Assembly: GCA_963971405.1 (NCBI GenBank)
Contig: OZ020491.1
Location: 34,151,019 to 34,215,018, forward strand
Origin: Psococerastis gibbosa
Taxonomy: Eukaryota > Arthropoda > Insecta > Psocodea > Psocidae
Reading direction: 5' to 3'
DNA length: 64,000 bases
The notes beneath the pieces were generated by a model. The model saw only the letters and a program-made list of their open reading frames with translations. It was not told where the DNA came from and searched no databases. Of this stretch, positions 25,909 through 38,769 are shown piece after piece (position 1 is the first letter of the stretch; each line of letters opens with the position of its first letter). The position numbers and the translations under genes were made by a program.

Positions 25909-28238
25909 CGAGCAAGTGGCCAATGTTAAGTACAATACAGTGAGCCTAAATAAGCAAAACTAAGACACCTATTTCTTTTTAAGACCTTTAAAAAAAATAA
26001 AATAAGTAAATAGCTATTTTTTTTATTCTTGTCGAATGAATTTTTTTTAGCTACATTTACACCGATGAACACGCAGGAGCAATTGCTTAATGTTAAGTAC
26101 AATACAATGAGCCAAAATAAGCAAAATTAAGACACCCTTATCATATCAAGACCTTGAAAAAAATAAAATAAATAAATAGCTATTTTTCGTATTCTTGTCG
26201 AATGAATTTTTTGTAGCTACATTTACACCGATGAACACGCACGAGCAAGTGGCCAATGTTAAGTACAATACAGTGAGCCTAAATAAGCAAAACTAAGACA
26301 CCTATATCTTTTTAAGACCTTTAAAAAAAATAAAATAAGTAAATAGCTATTTTTCTTATTCTTGTCGAATGAATTTTTTTTAGCTACATTTACACCGATG
26401 AACACGCAGGAACAATTGGTCAATGTTAAGTACAATACAATGAGCCAAAACAAGCAAAATTAAGACACCTATATCTTTTTAAAACCTTTAAAAAATAAAA
26501 TAAGTAAATAGCTATTTTTCTAATTCTTGTCGAATGAATTTTTTTTAGCTACATTTACACCGATGAACACGCAGGAGCAATGGCTCAATGTTAATTACAA
26601 TACAATGAGCCAAAATAAGCCAAATTAAAACACCCGTGTCATATCAAGACCTTTAAAAAAAAAAAAATAAATAAATAGCTATTTTTTTTATTCTTGTCGA
26701 ATGAATTTTTTTTAGCAACATTTAAACCGATGAACACGCAGGAGCAATTGCTCAATGTCAAGTACAATACAGTGAGCCAAAATAAGCAAAATTAAGACAC
26801 CTATATCTTTTTTAAACCATTAAAAAAATAAAATATGTAAATAGCTATTTTTCTTATTCTTGTCGAATGAATTTTTTTCAGCTACATTTACACTGATGAA
26901 CACGCAGGAACAATTGCTCAATGTTAATTGCAATACATTGAGCTAAAACAAGCCTAATTAAGACACCCGTGTCATATCAAGACCTTTAAAAAAAATAAAA
27001 TAAGTAAATAGCTATTTTTCGTATTCTTGTCGAATGAATTTTTTTTAGCTACATTTACACTGATGAACACGCAGGAACAATTGCTCAATGTTAATTACAA
27101 TACAATGAGCCAAAATAAGCCAATTTAAGACACCCGTGTCATATCAAGACCTTTAAAAAAAATAAAATAAGTATATAGCTATTTTTCGTATTCTTGTCGA
27201 ATGAATTTTTTGTAGCTACATTTACACCGATGAACACGCAGGAACAATTGCTCAATGTTAAGTACAATACATTGAGCCAAAAAAAGCAAAATTAAGACAC
27301 CTATATCTTTTTAAAACCTTTAAAAAAATAAAATGAGTAAATAGCTATTTTTCTTATTCTTGTCGAATGAATTTTTTTTAGCTACATTTACACCGATGAA
27401 CACGCAGGAGCAATTGCTTAATGTTAAATACAATACAGTGAGCCAAAGTAAGCAAAATTAAGACACCCTTATCATATCAAGACCTTTTGAAAAATAAAAT
27501 AAGTAAATAGCTATTTTTCTTATTCTTGTCGAATGAATTTTTTTTAGCTACATTTACACCGATGAACGCGCAGGAGCAATTGCTCAATGTTTAGTACAAT
27601 ACAATGAGCCAAAATAAGCAAAATTAAGACACCCTTATCATATCAAGACCTTTAAAAAAAATAAAATAAGTAAATAGCTATTTTTTTTATTCTTGTCGAA
27701 TGAATTTTTTTTAGCAACATTTAAACCGATGAACACGCAGGAGCAATTGCTCAATGTCAAGTACAATACAATGAGCAAAAGTAAGCAAAATTAAGACACC
27801 CGTGTCATATCAAGACCTTTTGAAAAATAAAATAATAAATAGCTATTTTTCTTATTCTTGTCGAATGAATTTTTTTTAGCTACATTTACACCGATGAACG
27901 CGCAGGAGCAATTGCTCAATGTTTAGTACAATACAATGAGCCAAAATAAGCAAAATTAAGACACCCTTATCATATCAAGACCTTTAAAAAAAATAAAATA
28001 AGTAAATAGCTATTTTTTTTATTCTTGTCGAATGAATTTTTTTTAGCAACATTTAAACCGATGAACACGCAGGAGCAATTGCTCAATGTTTAGTACAATA
28101 CAATGAGCCAAAATAAGCAAAATTAAGACACCCTTATCATATCAAGACCTTTAAAAAAAATAAAATAAGTAACTAGCTATTTTTCTTATTTTTGTCGAAT
28201 GAATTTTTTTTAGCTACATTTACACCGATGAACACGCT

Positions 28239-28310
28239 GGAGCAATTGCCTAATGTTAGATACAGTACATTGAGCCAAAATAAGCAATATTAAGACACCC
28301 ATCTTTAATG
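28239..28310. repeat. Truncated monomer q, copy 5
   Basis: 5067 bp after copy 4; the interval contains additional n, o and p monomers at 27.4-28.2 kb. Confidence 0.92.
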
Positions 28311-30142
28311 CTCAAATTGCTCAATGTCAAGTACAATACAATGAGCAAAAGTAAGCAAAATTAAGACACCCTTATCATATCAAGACCTTTAAAAAAAATA
28401 AAATAAGTAATTAGCTATTTTTCGTATTTTTGCCGTATGAATTTTTTTAAGCTACATTTACACCGATGAACACGCAGGAGCAATTGCTCAATGTTAATTA
28501 CAATACAATGAGCCAAAATAAGCCAAATTAAGACACCCGTGTCATATCAAGACCTTTAAAAAAAATAAAAAAAGTATATAGCTATTTTTCGTATTCTTGT
28601 CGAATGAATTTTTTGTAGCTACATTTACACCGATGAACACGCAGGAGCAAGTGGTCAATGTTAAGTACAATACAATGAGCCTAAGTAAGCAAAATTAAGA
28701 CACCTATATCTTTTTAAAACCTTTAAAAAAAATAAAATAAGTAAATAGCTATTTTTCTTATTCTTGTCGAATGAATTTTTTTTAGCTACATTTACACCGA
28801 TGAACACGCAGGAACAATTGGTCAATGTTAAGTACAATACAATGAGCCAAAACAAGCAAAATTAAGACACCTATATCTTTTTAAAACCTTTAAAAAAATA
28901 AAATAAGTAAATAGCTATTTTTCTAATTCTTGTCGAATGAATTTTTTTTAGCTACATTTACACCGATGAACACGCAGGAGCAATGGCTCAATGTTAATTA
29001 CAATACAATGAGCCAAAATAAGCCAAATTATAACACCCGTGTCATATCAAGACCTTTAAAAAAAATAAAATAAGTAAATAGCTATTTTTTTTATTCTTGT
29101 CGAATGAATTTTTTTTAGCAACATTTAAACCGATGAACACGCAGGAGCAATTGCTCAATGTCAAGTACAATACAGTGAGCCAAAATAAGCAAAATTAAGA
29201 CACCTATATCTTTTTTAAACCATTAAAAAAATAAAATATGTAAATAGCTATTTTTCTTATTCTTGTCGAATGAATTTTTTTTAGCTACATTTACACTGAT
29301 GAACACGCAGGAACAATTGCTCAATGTTTATTACAATACATTGAGCCAAAACAAGCCTAATTAAGACACCCGTGTCATATCAAGACCTTTAAAAAAAATA
29401 AAATAAGTAAATAGCTATTTTTCGTATTCTTGTCGAATGAATTTTTTGTAGCTACATTTACACCGACGAACACGCACGAGCAAGTGGCCAATGTTAAGTA
29501 CAATACATTGAGCCTAAATAAGCAAAACTAAGACACCTATATCTTTTTGAGACCTTTAAAAAAAATAAAATAAGTAAATAGCTATTTTTCTTATTCTTGT
29601 CGAATGAATTTTTTTTAGCTACATTTACACCGATGAACACGCAGGAGCAATTGTTTAATGTTAAGTACAATACAATGAGCCAAAATAAGCAAAATAAAGT
29701 TACCCTTATCATATCAAGACCTTTAAAAAAATAAAATAAGTAAATAGCTATTTTTTTTATTCTTGTCGAATGAATTTTTTTTAGCAACATTTAAACCGAT
29801 GAACACGCAGGAGCAAGTGCTCAATGTTAATTACAATAATATGAGCCAAAATAAGCCAATTTAAGACACCCGTGTCATATCAAGACCTTTAAAAAAAATA
29901 AAATAAGTAAATAGCTATTTTTCTTATTCTTGTCGAATGAATTTTTTTTAGCTACATTTACACCGATGAACACGCAGGAACAATTGGTCAATGTTAAGTA
30001 CAATACAATGAGCCAAAACAAGTAAAATTAAGACACCTATATCTTTTTAAAACCTTTAAAAAAATAAAATAAGTAAATAGCTATTTTTCTAATTCTTGTC
30101 GAATGAATTTTTTTTAGCTACATTTACACAGATGAACACGCA

Positions 30143-30640
30143 GAAGCAATTGCTCAATGTTAAGTACAATACAATGAGCCGAAATAAGCAAAATTAAGAC
30201 ACCCATATCTTTTAAAGACCTTTAAAAAATAAAATAAATAAATAACTATTTTTCTTATTCTTGTCGAATGAATTTTTTTTAGCTACATTTACACCGATGA
30301 ACACGCAGGAGCAATTGCTCAATGTTAAGTACAATACAACATGCCGAAATAAGCAAAATTATGACACCCATATCATATCAAGACCTTTAAAAAAAATAAA
30401 GTAAGTATATGGCTATTTTTCGTATTCTTGTGGAATGAATTTTTTTTAGCTACATTTACACCGATGAAAACGCAGAAGCAATTGCTCGATGTTAAGTACA
30501 ATACAATGAGCCAAAATAAGCCAAATTAAAACACCCGTGTCATATCAAGACCTTAAAAAAAATAAAATAAGTAAATAGCTATTTTTTTTATTCTTGTCGA
30601 ATGAATTTTTTTTAGCAACATTTAAACCGATGAACACGCA
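30143..30640. repeat. s-t-u monomer triplet, copy 5
   Basis: The t monomer has AAAGTAAGTATATGGC, and the border to u has GATGAAAACGC. Confidence 0.88.
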
Positions 30641-32138
30641 GGAGCAATTGCTCAATGTCAAGTACAATACAGTGAGCCAAAATAAGCAAAATTAAGACAC
30701 CTATATCTTTTTTAAACCATTAAAAAAATAAAATAAGTAAATAGCTATTTTTCTTATTCTTGTCGAATGAATTTTTTTTAGCTACATTTACACTGATGAA
30801 CACGCAGGAACAATTGCTCAATGTTAATTACAATACATTGAGCCAAAACAAGCCTAATTAAGACACCCGTGTCATATCAAGACCTTTAAAAAAAATTAAA
30901 TAAGTAAATAGCTATTTTTCGTATTCTTGTCGAATGAATTTTTTGTAGCTACATTTACACCGATGAACACGCACGAGCAAGTGGCCAATGTTAAGTACAA
31001 TACAGTGAGCCTAAATAAGCAAAACTAAGACACCTATATCTTTTTAAGACCTTTAAAAAAAATAAAATAAGTAAATAGCTATTTTTCTTATTCTTGTCGA
31101 ATGAATTTTTTTTAGCTACATTTACACCGATGAACACGCAGGAACAATTGGTCAATGTTAAGTACAATACAATGAGCCAAAACAAGCAAAATTAAGACAC
31201 CTATATCTTTTTAAAACCTTTAAAAAAATAAAATAAGTAAATAGCTATTTTTCTAATTCTTGTCGAATGAATTTTTTTTAGCTACATTTACACCGATGAA
31301 CACGCAGGAGCAATTGCTTAATGTTAAATACAATACAGTGAGCCAAAGTAAGCAAAATTAAGACACCCTTATCATATCAAGACCTTTTGAAAAATAAAAT
31401 AAGTAAATAGCTATTTTTCTTATTCTTGTCGAATGAATTTTTTTTAGCTACATTTACACCGATGAACGCGCAGGAGCAATTGCTCAATGTTTAGTACAAT
31501 ACAATGAGCCAAAATAAGCAAAATTAAGACACCCTTATCATATCAAGACCTTTAAAAAAAATAAAATATGTAAATAGCTATTTTTTTTATTCTTGTCGAA
31601 TGAATTTTTTTTAGCTACATTTAAACCGATGAACACGCAGGAGCAATTGCTCAATGTCAAGTACAATACAATGAGCAAAAGTAAGCAAAATTAAGACACC
31701 CGTGTCATATCAAGACCTTTTGAAAAATAAAATAATAAATAGCTATTTTTCTTATTCTTGTCGAATGAATTTTTTTTAGCTACATTTACACCGATGAACG
31801 CGCAGGAGCAATTGCTCAATGTTTAGTACAATACAATGAGCCAAAATAAGCAAAATTAAGACACCCTTATCATATCAAGACCTTTAAAAAAAATAAAATA
31901 AGTAAATAGCTATTTTTTTTATTCTTGTCGAATGAATTTTTTTTAGCAACATTTAAACCGATGAACACGCAGGAGCAATTGCTCAATGTTTAGTACAATA
32001 CAATGAGCCAAAATAAGCAAAATTAAGACACCCTTATCATATCAAGACCTTTAAAAAAAATAAAATAAGTAACTAGCTATTTTTCTTATTTTTGTCGAAT
32101 GAATTTTTTTTAGCTACATTTACACCGATGAACACGCT

Positions 32139-32210
32139 GGAGCAATTGCCTAATGTTAGATACAGTACATTGAGCCAAAATAAGCAATATTAAGACACCC
32201 ATCTTTAATG
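32139..32210. repeat. Truncated monomer q, copy 6
   Basis: 3900 bp after copy 5, giving the period of the first part of the unit pair at 27354-35052. Confidence 0.92.
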
Positions 32211-34209
32211 CTCAAATTGCTCAATGTCAAGTACAATACAATGAGCAAAAGTAAGCAAAATTAAGACACCCTTATCATATCAAGACCTTTAAAAAAAATA
32301 AAATAAGTAATTAGCTATTTTTCGTATTTTTGCCGTATGAATTTTTTTAAGCTACATTTACACCGATGAACACGCAGGAGCAATTGCTCAATGTTAATTA
32401 CAATACAATGAGCCAAAATAAGCCAAATTAAGACACCCGTGTCATATCAAGACCTTTAAAAAAAATAAAAAAAGTATATAGCTATTTTTCGTATTCTTGT
32501 CGATTGAATTTTTTGTAGCTACATTTACACCGATGAACACGCAGGAGCAAGTGGTCAATGTTAAGTGCAATACAATGAGCCTAAGTAAGCAAAATTAAGA
32601 CACCTATATCTTTTTAAAACCTTTAAAAAAAATAAAATAAGTAAATAGCTATTTTTCTTATTCTTGTCGAATGAATTTTTTTTAGCTACATTTACACCGA
32701 TGAACACGCAGGAACAATTGGTCAATGTTAAGTACAATACAATGAGCCAAAACAAGCAAAATTAAGACACCTATATCTTTTTAAAACCTTTAAAAAAATA
32801 AAATAAGTAAATAGCTATTTTTCTAATTCTTGTCGAATGAATTTTTTTTAGCTACATTTACACCGATGAACACGCAGGAGCAATGGCTCAATGTTAATTA
32901 CAATACAATGAGCCAAAATAAGCCAAATTAAAACACCCGTGTCATATCAAGACCTTTAAAAAAAATAAAATAAGTAAATAACTATTTTTTTTATTCTTGT
33001 CGAATGAATTTTTTTTAGCAACATTTAAACCGATGAACACGCAGGAGCAATTGCTCAATGTCAAGTACAATACAGTGAGCCAAAATAAGCAAAATTAAGA
33101 CACCTATATCTTTTTTAAACCATTAAAAAAATAAAATATGTAAATAGCTATTTTTCTTATTCTTGTCGAATGAATTTTTTTTAGCTACATTTACACTGAT
33201 GAACACGCAGGAACAATTGCTCAATGTTAATTACAATACATTGAGCTAAAACAAGCCTAATTAAGACACCCGTGTCATATCAAGACCTTTAAAAAAAATA
33301 AAATAAGTAAATAGCTATTTTTCGTATTCTTGTCGAATGAATTTTTTTTAGCTACATTTACACTGATGAACACGCAGGAACAATTGCTCAATGTTTATTA
33401 CAATACATTGAGCCAAAACAAGCCTAATTAAGACACCCGTGTCATATCAAGACCTTTAAAAAAAATAAAATAAGTAAATAGCTATTTTTCGTATTCTTGT
33501 CGAATGAATTTTTTGTAGCTACATTTACACCGACGAACACGCACGAGCAAGTGGCCAATGTTAAGTACAATACATTGAGCCTAAATAAGCAAAACTAAGA
33601 CACCTATATCTTTTTGAGACCTTTAAAAAAAATAAAATAAGTAAATAGCTATTTTTCTTATTCTTGTCGAATGAATTTTTTTTAGCTACATTTACACCGA
33701 TGAACACAAAGGAGCAATTGTTTAATGTTAAGTACAATACAATGAGCCAAAATAAGCAAAATAAAGTTACCCTTATCATATCAAGACCTTTAAAAAAATA
33801 AAATAAGTAAATAGCTATTTTTTTTATTCTTGTCGAATGAATTTTTTTTAGCAACATTTAAACCGATGAACACGCAGGAGCAAGTGCTCAATGTTAATTA
33901 CAATAATATGAGCCAAAATAAGCCAATTTAAGACACCCGTGTCATATCAAGACCTTTAAAAAAAATAAAATAAGTAAATAGCTATTTTTCTTATTCTTGT
34001 CGAATGAATTTTTTTTAGCTACATTTACACCGATGAACACGCAGGAACAATTGGTCAATGTTAAGTACAATACAATGAGCCAAAACAAGTAAAATTAAGA
34101 CACCTATATCTTTTTAAAACCTTTAAAAAAATAAAATAAGTAAATAGCTATTTTTCTAATTATTGTCGAATGAATTTTTTTTAGCTACATTTACACAGAT
34201 GAACACGCA

Positions 34210-34707
34210 GAAGCAATTGCTCAATGTTAAGTACAATACAATGAGCCGAAATAAGCAAAATTAAGACACCCATATCTTTTAAAGACCTTTAAAAAATAAA
34301 ATAAATAAATAACTATTTTTCTTATTCTTGTCGAATGAATTTTTTTTAGCTACATTTACACCGATGAACACGCAGGAGCAATTGCTCAATGTTAAGTACA
34401 ATACAACATGCCGAAATAAGCAAAATTATGACACCCATATCATATCAAGACCTTTAAAAAAAATAAAATAAGTAATTAGCTATTTTTCTTATTCTTGTGG
34501 AATGAATTTTTTTTAGCTACATTTACACCGATGAACACGCAGAAGCAATTGCTCGATGTTAAGTACAATACAATGAGCCAAAATAAGCCAAATTAAAACA
34601 CCTGTGTCATATCAAGACCTTAAAAAAAATAAAATAAGTAAATAGCTATTTTTTTTATTCTTGTCGAATGAATTTTTTTTAGCAACATTTAAACCGATGA
34701 ACACGCA
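34210..34707. repeat. s-t-u monomer triplet, copy 6 (last)
   Basis: 4067 bp after copy 5. The t monomer is altered to AAGTAATTAGCTATTTTTCTT while keeping TTGTGGAATG, so it is a mosaic. No s-t-u triplet exists to the right of this one. Confidence 0.88.
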
Positions 34708-35052
34708 GGAGCAATTGCTCAATGTCAAGTACAATACAGTGAGCCAAAATAAGCAAAATTAAGACACCTATATCTTTTTTAAACCATTAAAAAAATAAAA
34801 TAAGTAAATAGCTATTTTTCTTATTCTTGTCGAATGAATTTTTTTTAGCTACATTTACACTGATGAACACGCAGGAACAATTGCTCAATGTTAATTACAA
34901 TACATTGAGCCAAAACAAGCCTAATTAAGACACCCGTGTCATATCAAGACCTTTAAAAAAAATAAAATAAGTAAATAGCTATTTTTCGTATTCTTGTCGA
35001 ATGAATTTTTTGTAGCTACATTTACACCGATGAACACGCACGAGCAAGTGGC

Positions 35053-38000
35053 CAATGTCAAGTACAATACAATGAGCCAAAATAAGCAAAATAAAGACAC
35101 CTATATCTTTTTAAAACCTCTAAAAAAATAAAATAAGTAAATAGCTATTTTTCTAATTCTTGTCGAATGAATTTTTTTCAGCTACATTTACACCGATGAA
35201 CACGCAGGAGCAATTGCTCAATGTTAATTACAATACAATGAGCCAAAATAAGCCAAATTAAAACACCCGTGTCATATCAAGACCTTTAAAAAAAATAAAA
35301 TAAGTAAATAGCTATTTTTTTTATTCTTGTCGAATGAATTTTTTTTAGCAACATTTAAACCGATGAACACGCAGGAGCAAATGCTCAATGTCAAGTACAA
35401 TACAGTGAGCCAAAATAAGCAAAATTAAGACACCTATATCTTTTTAAAACCATTAAAAAAATAAAATAAGTAAATAGCTATTTTTCTTATTCTTGTCGAA
35501 TGAATTTTTTTTAGCTACATTTACACTGATGAACACGCAGGAACAATTGCTCAATGTTAATTACAATAAATTGAGCCAAAACAAGCCTAATTAAGACACC
35601 CGTGTCATATCAAGACCTTTAAAAAAAATAAAATAAGTAAATAGCTATTTTTCGTATTCTTGTCGAATGAATTTTTTGTAGCTACATTTACACCGATGAA
35701 CACGCACGAGCAAGTGGCCAATGTTAAGTACAATACAGTGAGCCTAAATAAGCAAAACTAAGACACCTATATCTTTTTAAGACCTTTAAAAAAAATAAAA
35801 TAAGTAAATAGCTATTTTTCTTATTCTTGTCGAATGAATTTTTTTTAGCTACATTTACACCGATGAACACGCAGGAGCAATTGCTTAATGTTAAGTACAA
35901 TACAATGAGCCAAAATAAGCAAAATTAAGTTACCGTTATCATATCAAGACCTTTAAAAAAATAAAATAAGTAAATAGCTATTTTTTTTATTCTTGTCGAA
36001 TGAATTTTTTTTAGCAACATTTAAACCGATGAACACGCAGGAGCAATTGCTCAATGTTAATTACAATACAATGAGCCAAAATAAGCCAATTTAAGACACC
36101 CGTGTCATATCAAGACCTTTAAAAAAAATAAAAAAAGTATATAGCTATTTTTCGTATTCTTGTGGAATGAATTTTTTGTAGCTACATTTACACCGATGAA
36201 CACGCAGGAGCAAGTGGCCAATGTTAAGTACAATACAGTGAGCCTAAATAAGCAAAATTAAGACACCTATATCTTTTTAAGACCTTTAAAAAAAAAAAAT
36301 AAGTAAATAGCAATTTTTCTTATTCTTGTCGAATGAATTTTTTTTAGCTACATTTACACCGATGAACACGCAGGAACAATTGGTCAATGTTAAGTACAAT
36401 ACAGTGAGCCAAAACAAGCAAAATTAAGACACCTTTTTTTTTTAAAACCTTTAAAAAAATAAAATAAGTAAATAGCTATTTTTCTAATTCTTGTCGAATG
36501 AATTTTTTTTAGCTACATTTACACCGATGAACACGCAGGAGCAATGGCTCAATGTTAATTACAATACAATGAGCCAAAATAAGCCAAATTAAAACACCCG
36601 TGTCATATCAAGACCTTTAAAAAAAATAAAATAAGTAAATAGCTATTTTTTTTATTCTTGTCGAATGAATTTTTTTTGGCAACATTTAAACCGATGAACA
36701 CGCATGAGCAATTGCTCAATGTCAAGTATAATACAGTGAGCCACAATAAGCAAAATTAAGACACCTATATCTTTTTTAAACCATTAAAAAAATAAAATAT
36801 GTAAATAGCTATTTTTCTTATTCTTGTCGAATGAATTTTTTTTAGCTACATTTACACTGATGAACACGCAGGAACAATTGCTCAATGTTAATTACAATAC
36901 ATTGAGCTAAAACAAGCCTAATTAAGACACCCGTGTCATATCAAGACCTTTAAAAAAAATAAAATAAGTAAATAGCTATTTTTCGTATTCTTGTCGAATG
37001 AATTTTTTGTAGCTACATTTACACCGATGAACACGCACGAGCAAGTGGCCAATGTTAAGTACAACACAGTGAGCCTAAATAAGCAAAACTAAGACACCTA
37101 TATCTTTTTAAGACCTTTAAAAAAAATAAAATAAGTAAATAGCTATTTTTCTTATTCTTGTCGAATGAATTTTTTTTAGCTACATTTACACCGATGAACA
37201 CGCAGGAGCAATTGCTTAATGTTAAGTACAATACAATGAGCCAAAATAAGCAAAATTAAGACACCCTTATCATATCAAGACCTTTAAAAAAATAAAATAA
37301 GTAAATAGCTATTTTTTTTATTCTTGTCGAATGAATTTTTTTTAGCAACATTTAAACCGATGAACACGCAGGAGCAATTGCTCAATGTTAATTACAATAA
37401 AATGAGCCAAAATAAGCCAATTTAAGACACCCGTGTCATATCAAGACCTTTAAAAAAAATAAAATAAGTATATAGCTATTTTTCGTATTCTTGTCGAATG
37501 AATTTTTTGTAGCTACATTTACACCGATGAACACGCAGGAACAATTGCTCAATGTTAAGTACAATACATTGAGCCAAAAAAAGCAAAATTAAGACACCTA
37601 TATCTTTTTAAAACCTTTAAAAAAATAAAATGAGTAAATAGCTATTTTTCTTATTCTTGTCGAATGAATTTTTTTTAGCTACATTTACATCGATGAACAC
37701 GCAGGAGCAATTGCTTAATGTTAAGTACAATACAATGAGCCAAAATAAGCAAAATTAAGTTACCGTTATCATATCAAGACCTTTAAAAAAATAAAATAAG
37801 TAAATAGCTATTTTTTTTATTCTTGTCGAATGAATTTTTTTTAGCAACATTTAAACCGATGAACACGCAGGAGCAATTGCTCAATGTTAATTACAATACA
37901 ATGAGCCAAAATAAGCCAATTTAAGACACCCGTGTCATATCAAGACCTTTAAAAAAAATAAAAAAAGTATATAGCTATTTTTCGTATTCTTGTGGAATGA

Positions 38001-38533
38001 ATTTTTTGTAGCTACATTTACACCGATGAACACGCAGGAGCAAGTGGCCAATGTTAAGTACAATACAGTGAGCCTAAATAAGCAAAATTAAGACACCTAT
38101 ATCTTTTTAAGACCTTTAAAAAAAAAAAATAAGTAAATAGCAATTTTTCTTATTCTTGTCGAATGAATTTTTTTTAGCTACATTTACACCGATGAACACG
38201 CAGGAACAATTGGTCAATGTTAAGTACAATACAGTGAGCCAAAACAAGCAAAATTAAGACACCTTTTTTTTTTAAAACCTTTAAAAAAATAAAATAAGTA
38301 AATAGCTATTTTTCTAATTCTTGTCGAATGAATTTTTTTTAGCTACATTTACATCGATGAACACGCAGGAGCAATTGCTTAATGTTAAATACAATACAAT
38401 GAGCCAAAGTAAGCAAAATTAAGACACCCTTATCATATCAAGACCTTTTGAAAAATAAAATAAGTAAATAGCTATTTTTCTTATTCTTGTCGAATGAATT
38501 TTTTTTAGCTACATTTACACCGATGAACACGCA
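35053..38533. repeat. Bridge region with a 16-mer unit
   Basis: After an AACCTCTAAA monomer (35115), a unit c d e f g h i j k l m c d e f n runs from 35874 to 38533 (2660 bp, 16 monomers), and the same c d e f g h i j k l m order starts again at 38534. From here to the right the T-rich f form replaces the older f form, and s-t-u is absent. Confidence 0.8.
37704..38533. repeat. 830-bp five-monomer block (c d e f n)
   Basis: The TTACCGTTATC landmark of c recurs from 37760 to 38590. As at 15610-16439, c d e f is reiterated with an 830-bp step, but the fifth monomer is n (GACCTTTTGAAAAAT) rather than e. Confidence 0.82.
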
Positions 38534-38769
38534 GGGGCAATTGCTTAATGTTAAGTACAATACAATGAGCCAAAATAAGCAAAATTAAGTTACCGTTATC
38601 TTATCAAGACCTTTAAAAAAATAAAATAAGTAAATAGCTATTTTTTTTATTCTTGTCGAATGAATTTTTTTTAGCAACATTTAAACCGATGAACACGCAG
38701 GAGCAATTGCTCAATGTTAATTACAATACAATGAGCCAAAATAAGCCAATTTAAGACACCCGTGTCATA

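Larger units (their letters stand above)
22847..27249. repeat. 27-mer HOR, 4403 bp, unit 2
   Basis: Tandem copy of 18444-22846; very few substitutions were noticed by eye. It begins in a chimeric monomer (m-like start ACACGCAGGAACAATTGCTC joined to an o body TGTTTAGTAC at about 22850), which is the amplification junction. It ends at about 27257, where TGTTAAG replaces TGTTTAG. Confidence 0.9.
27354..31253. repeat. 3.9-kb unit, copy 1
   Basis: It opens with a multiplied n o p o p-like stretch (GACCTTTTGAAAAAT at 27.48 and 27.8 kb), then q r a b f g h i2 j k d f s t u h i j f. It matches the next copy at offset 3900 bp up to the h/i region and at 4067 bp after it, because this copy lacks one i monomer near 29.3 kb. 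Compared with the 4403-bp units, the e monomer between d and f is gone (d is fused to the end of e at about 29.9 kb). Confidence 0.82.
31254..35052. repeat. 3.9/4.07-kb unit, copy 2
   Basis: Second copy, retaining both i (GAGCTAAAACAAGCC, about 33240) and i2 (TGTTTATTAC, about 33390). Private changes include GATGAACACAAAGG near 33700. It ends at about 35052 (TGTCAAG against TGTTAAG). Confidence 0.82.
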
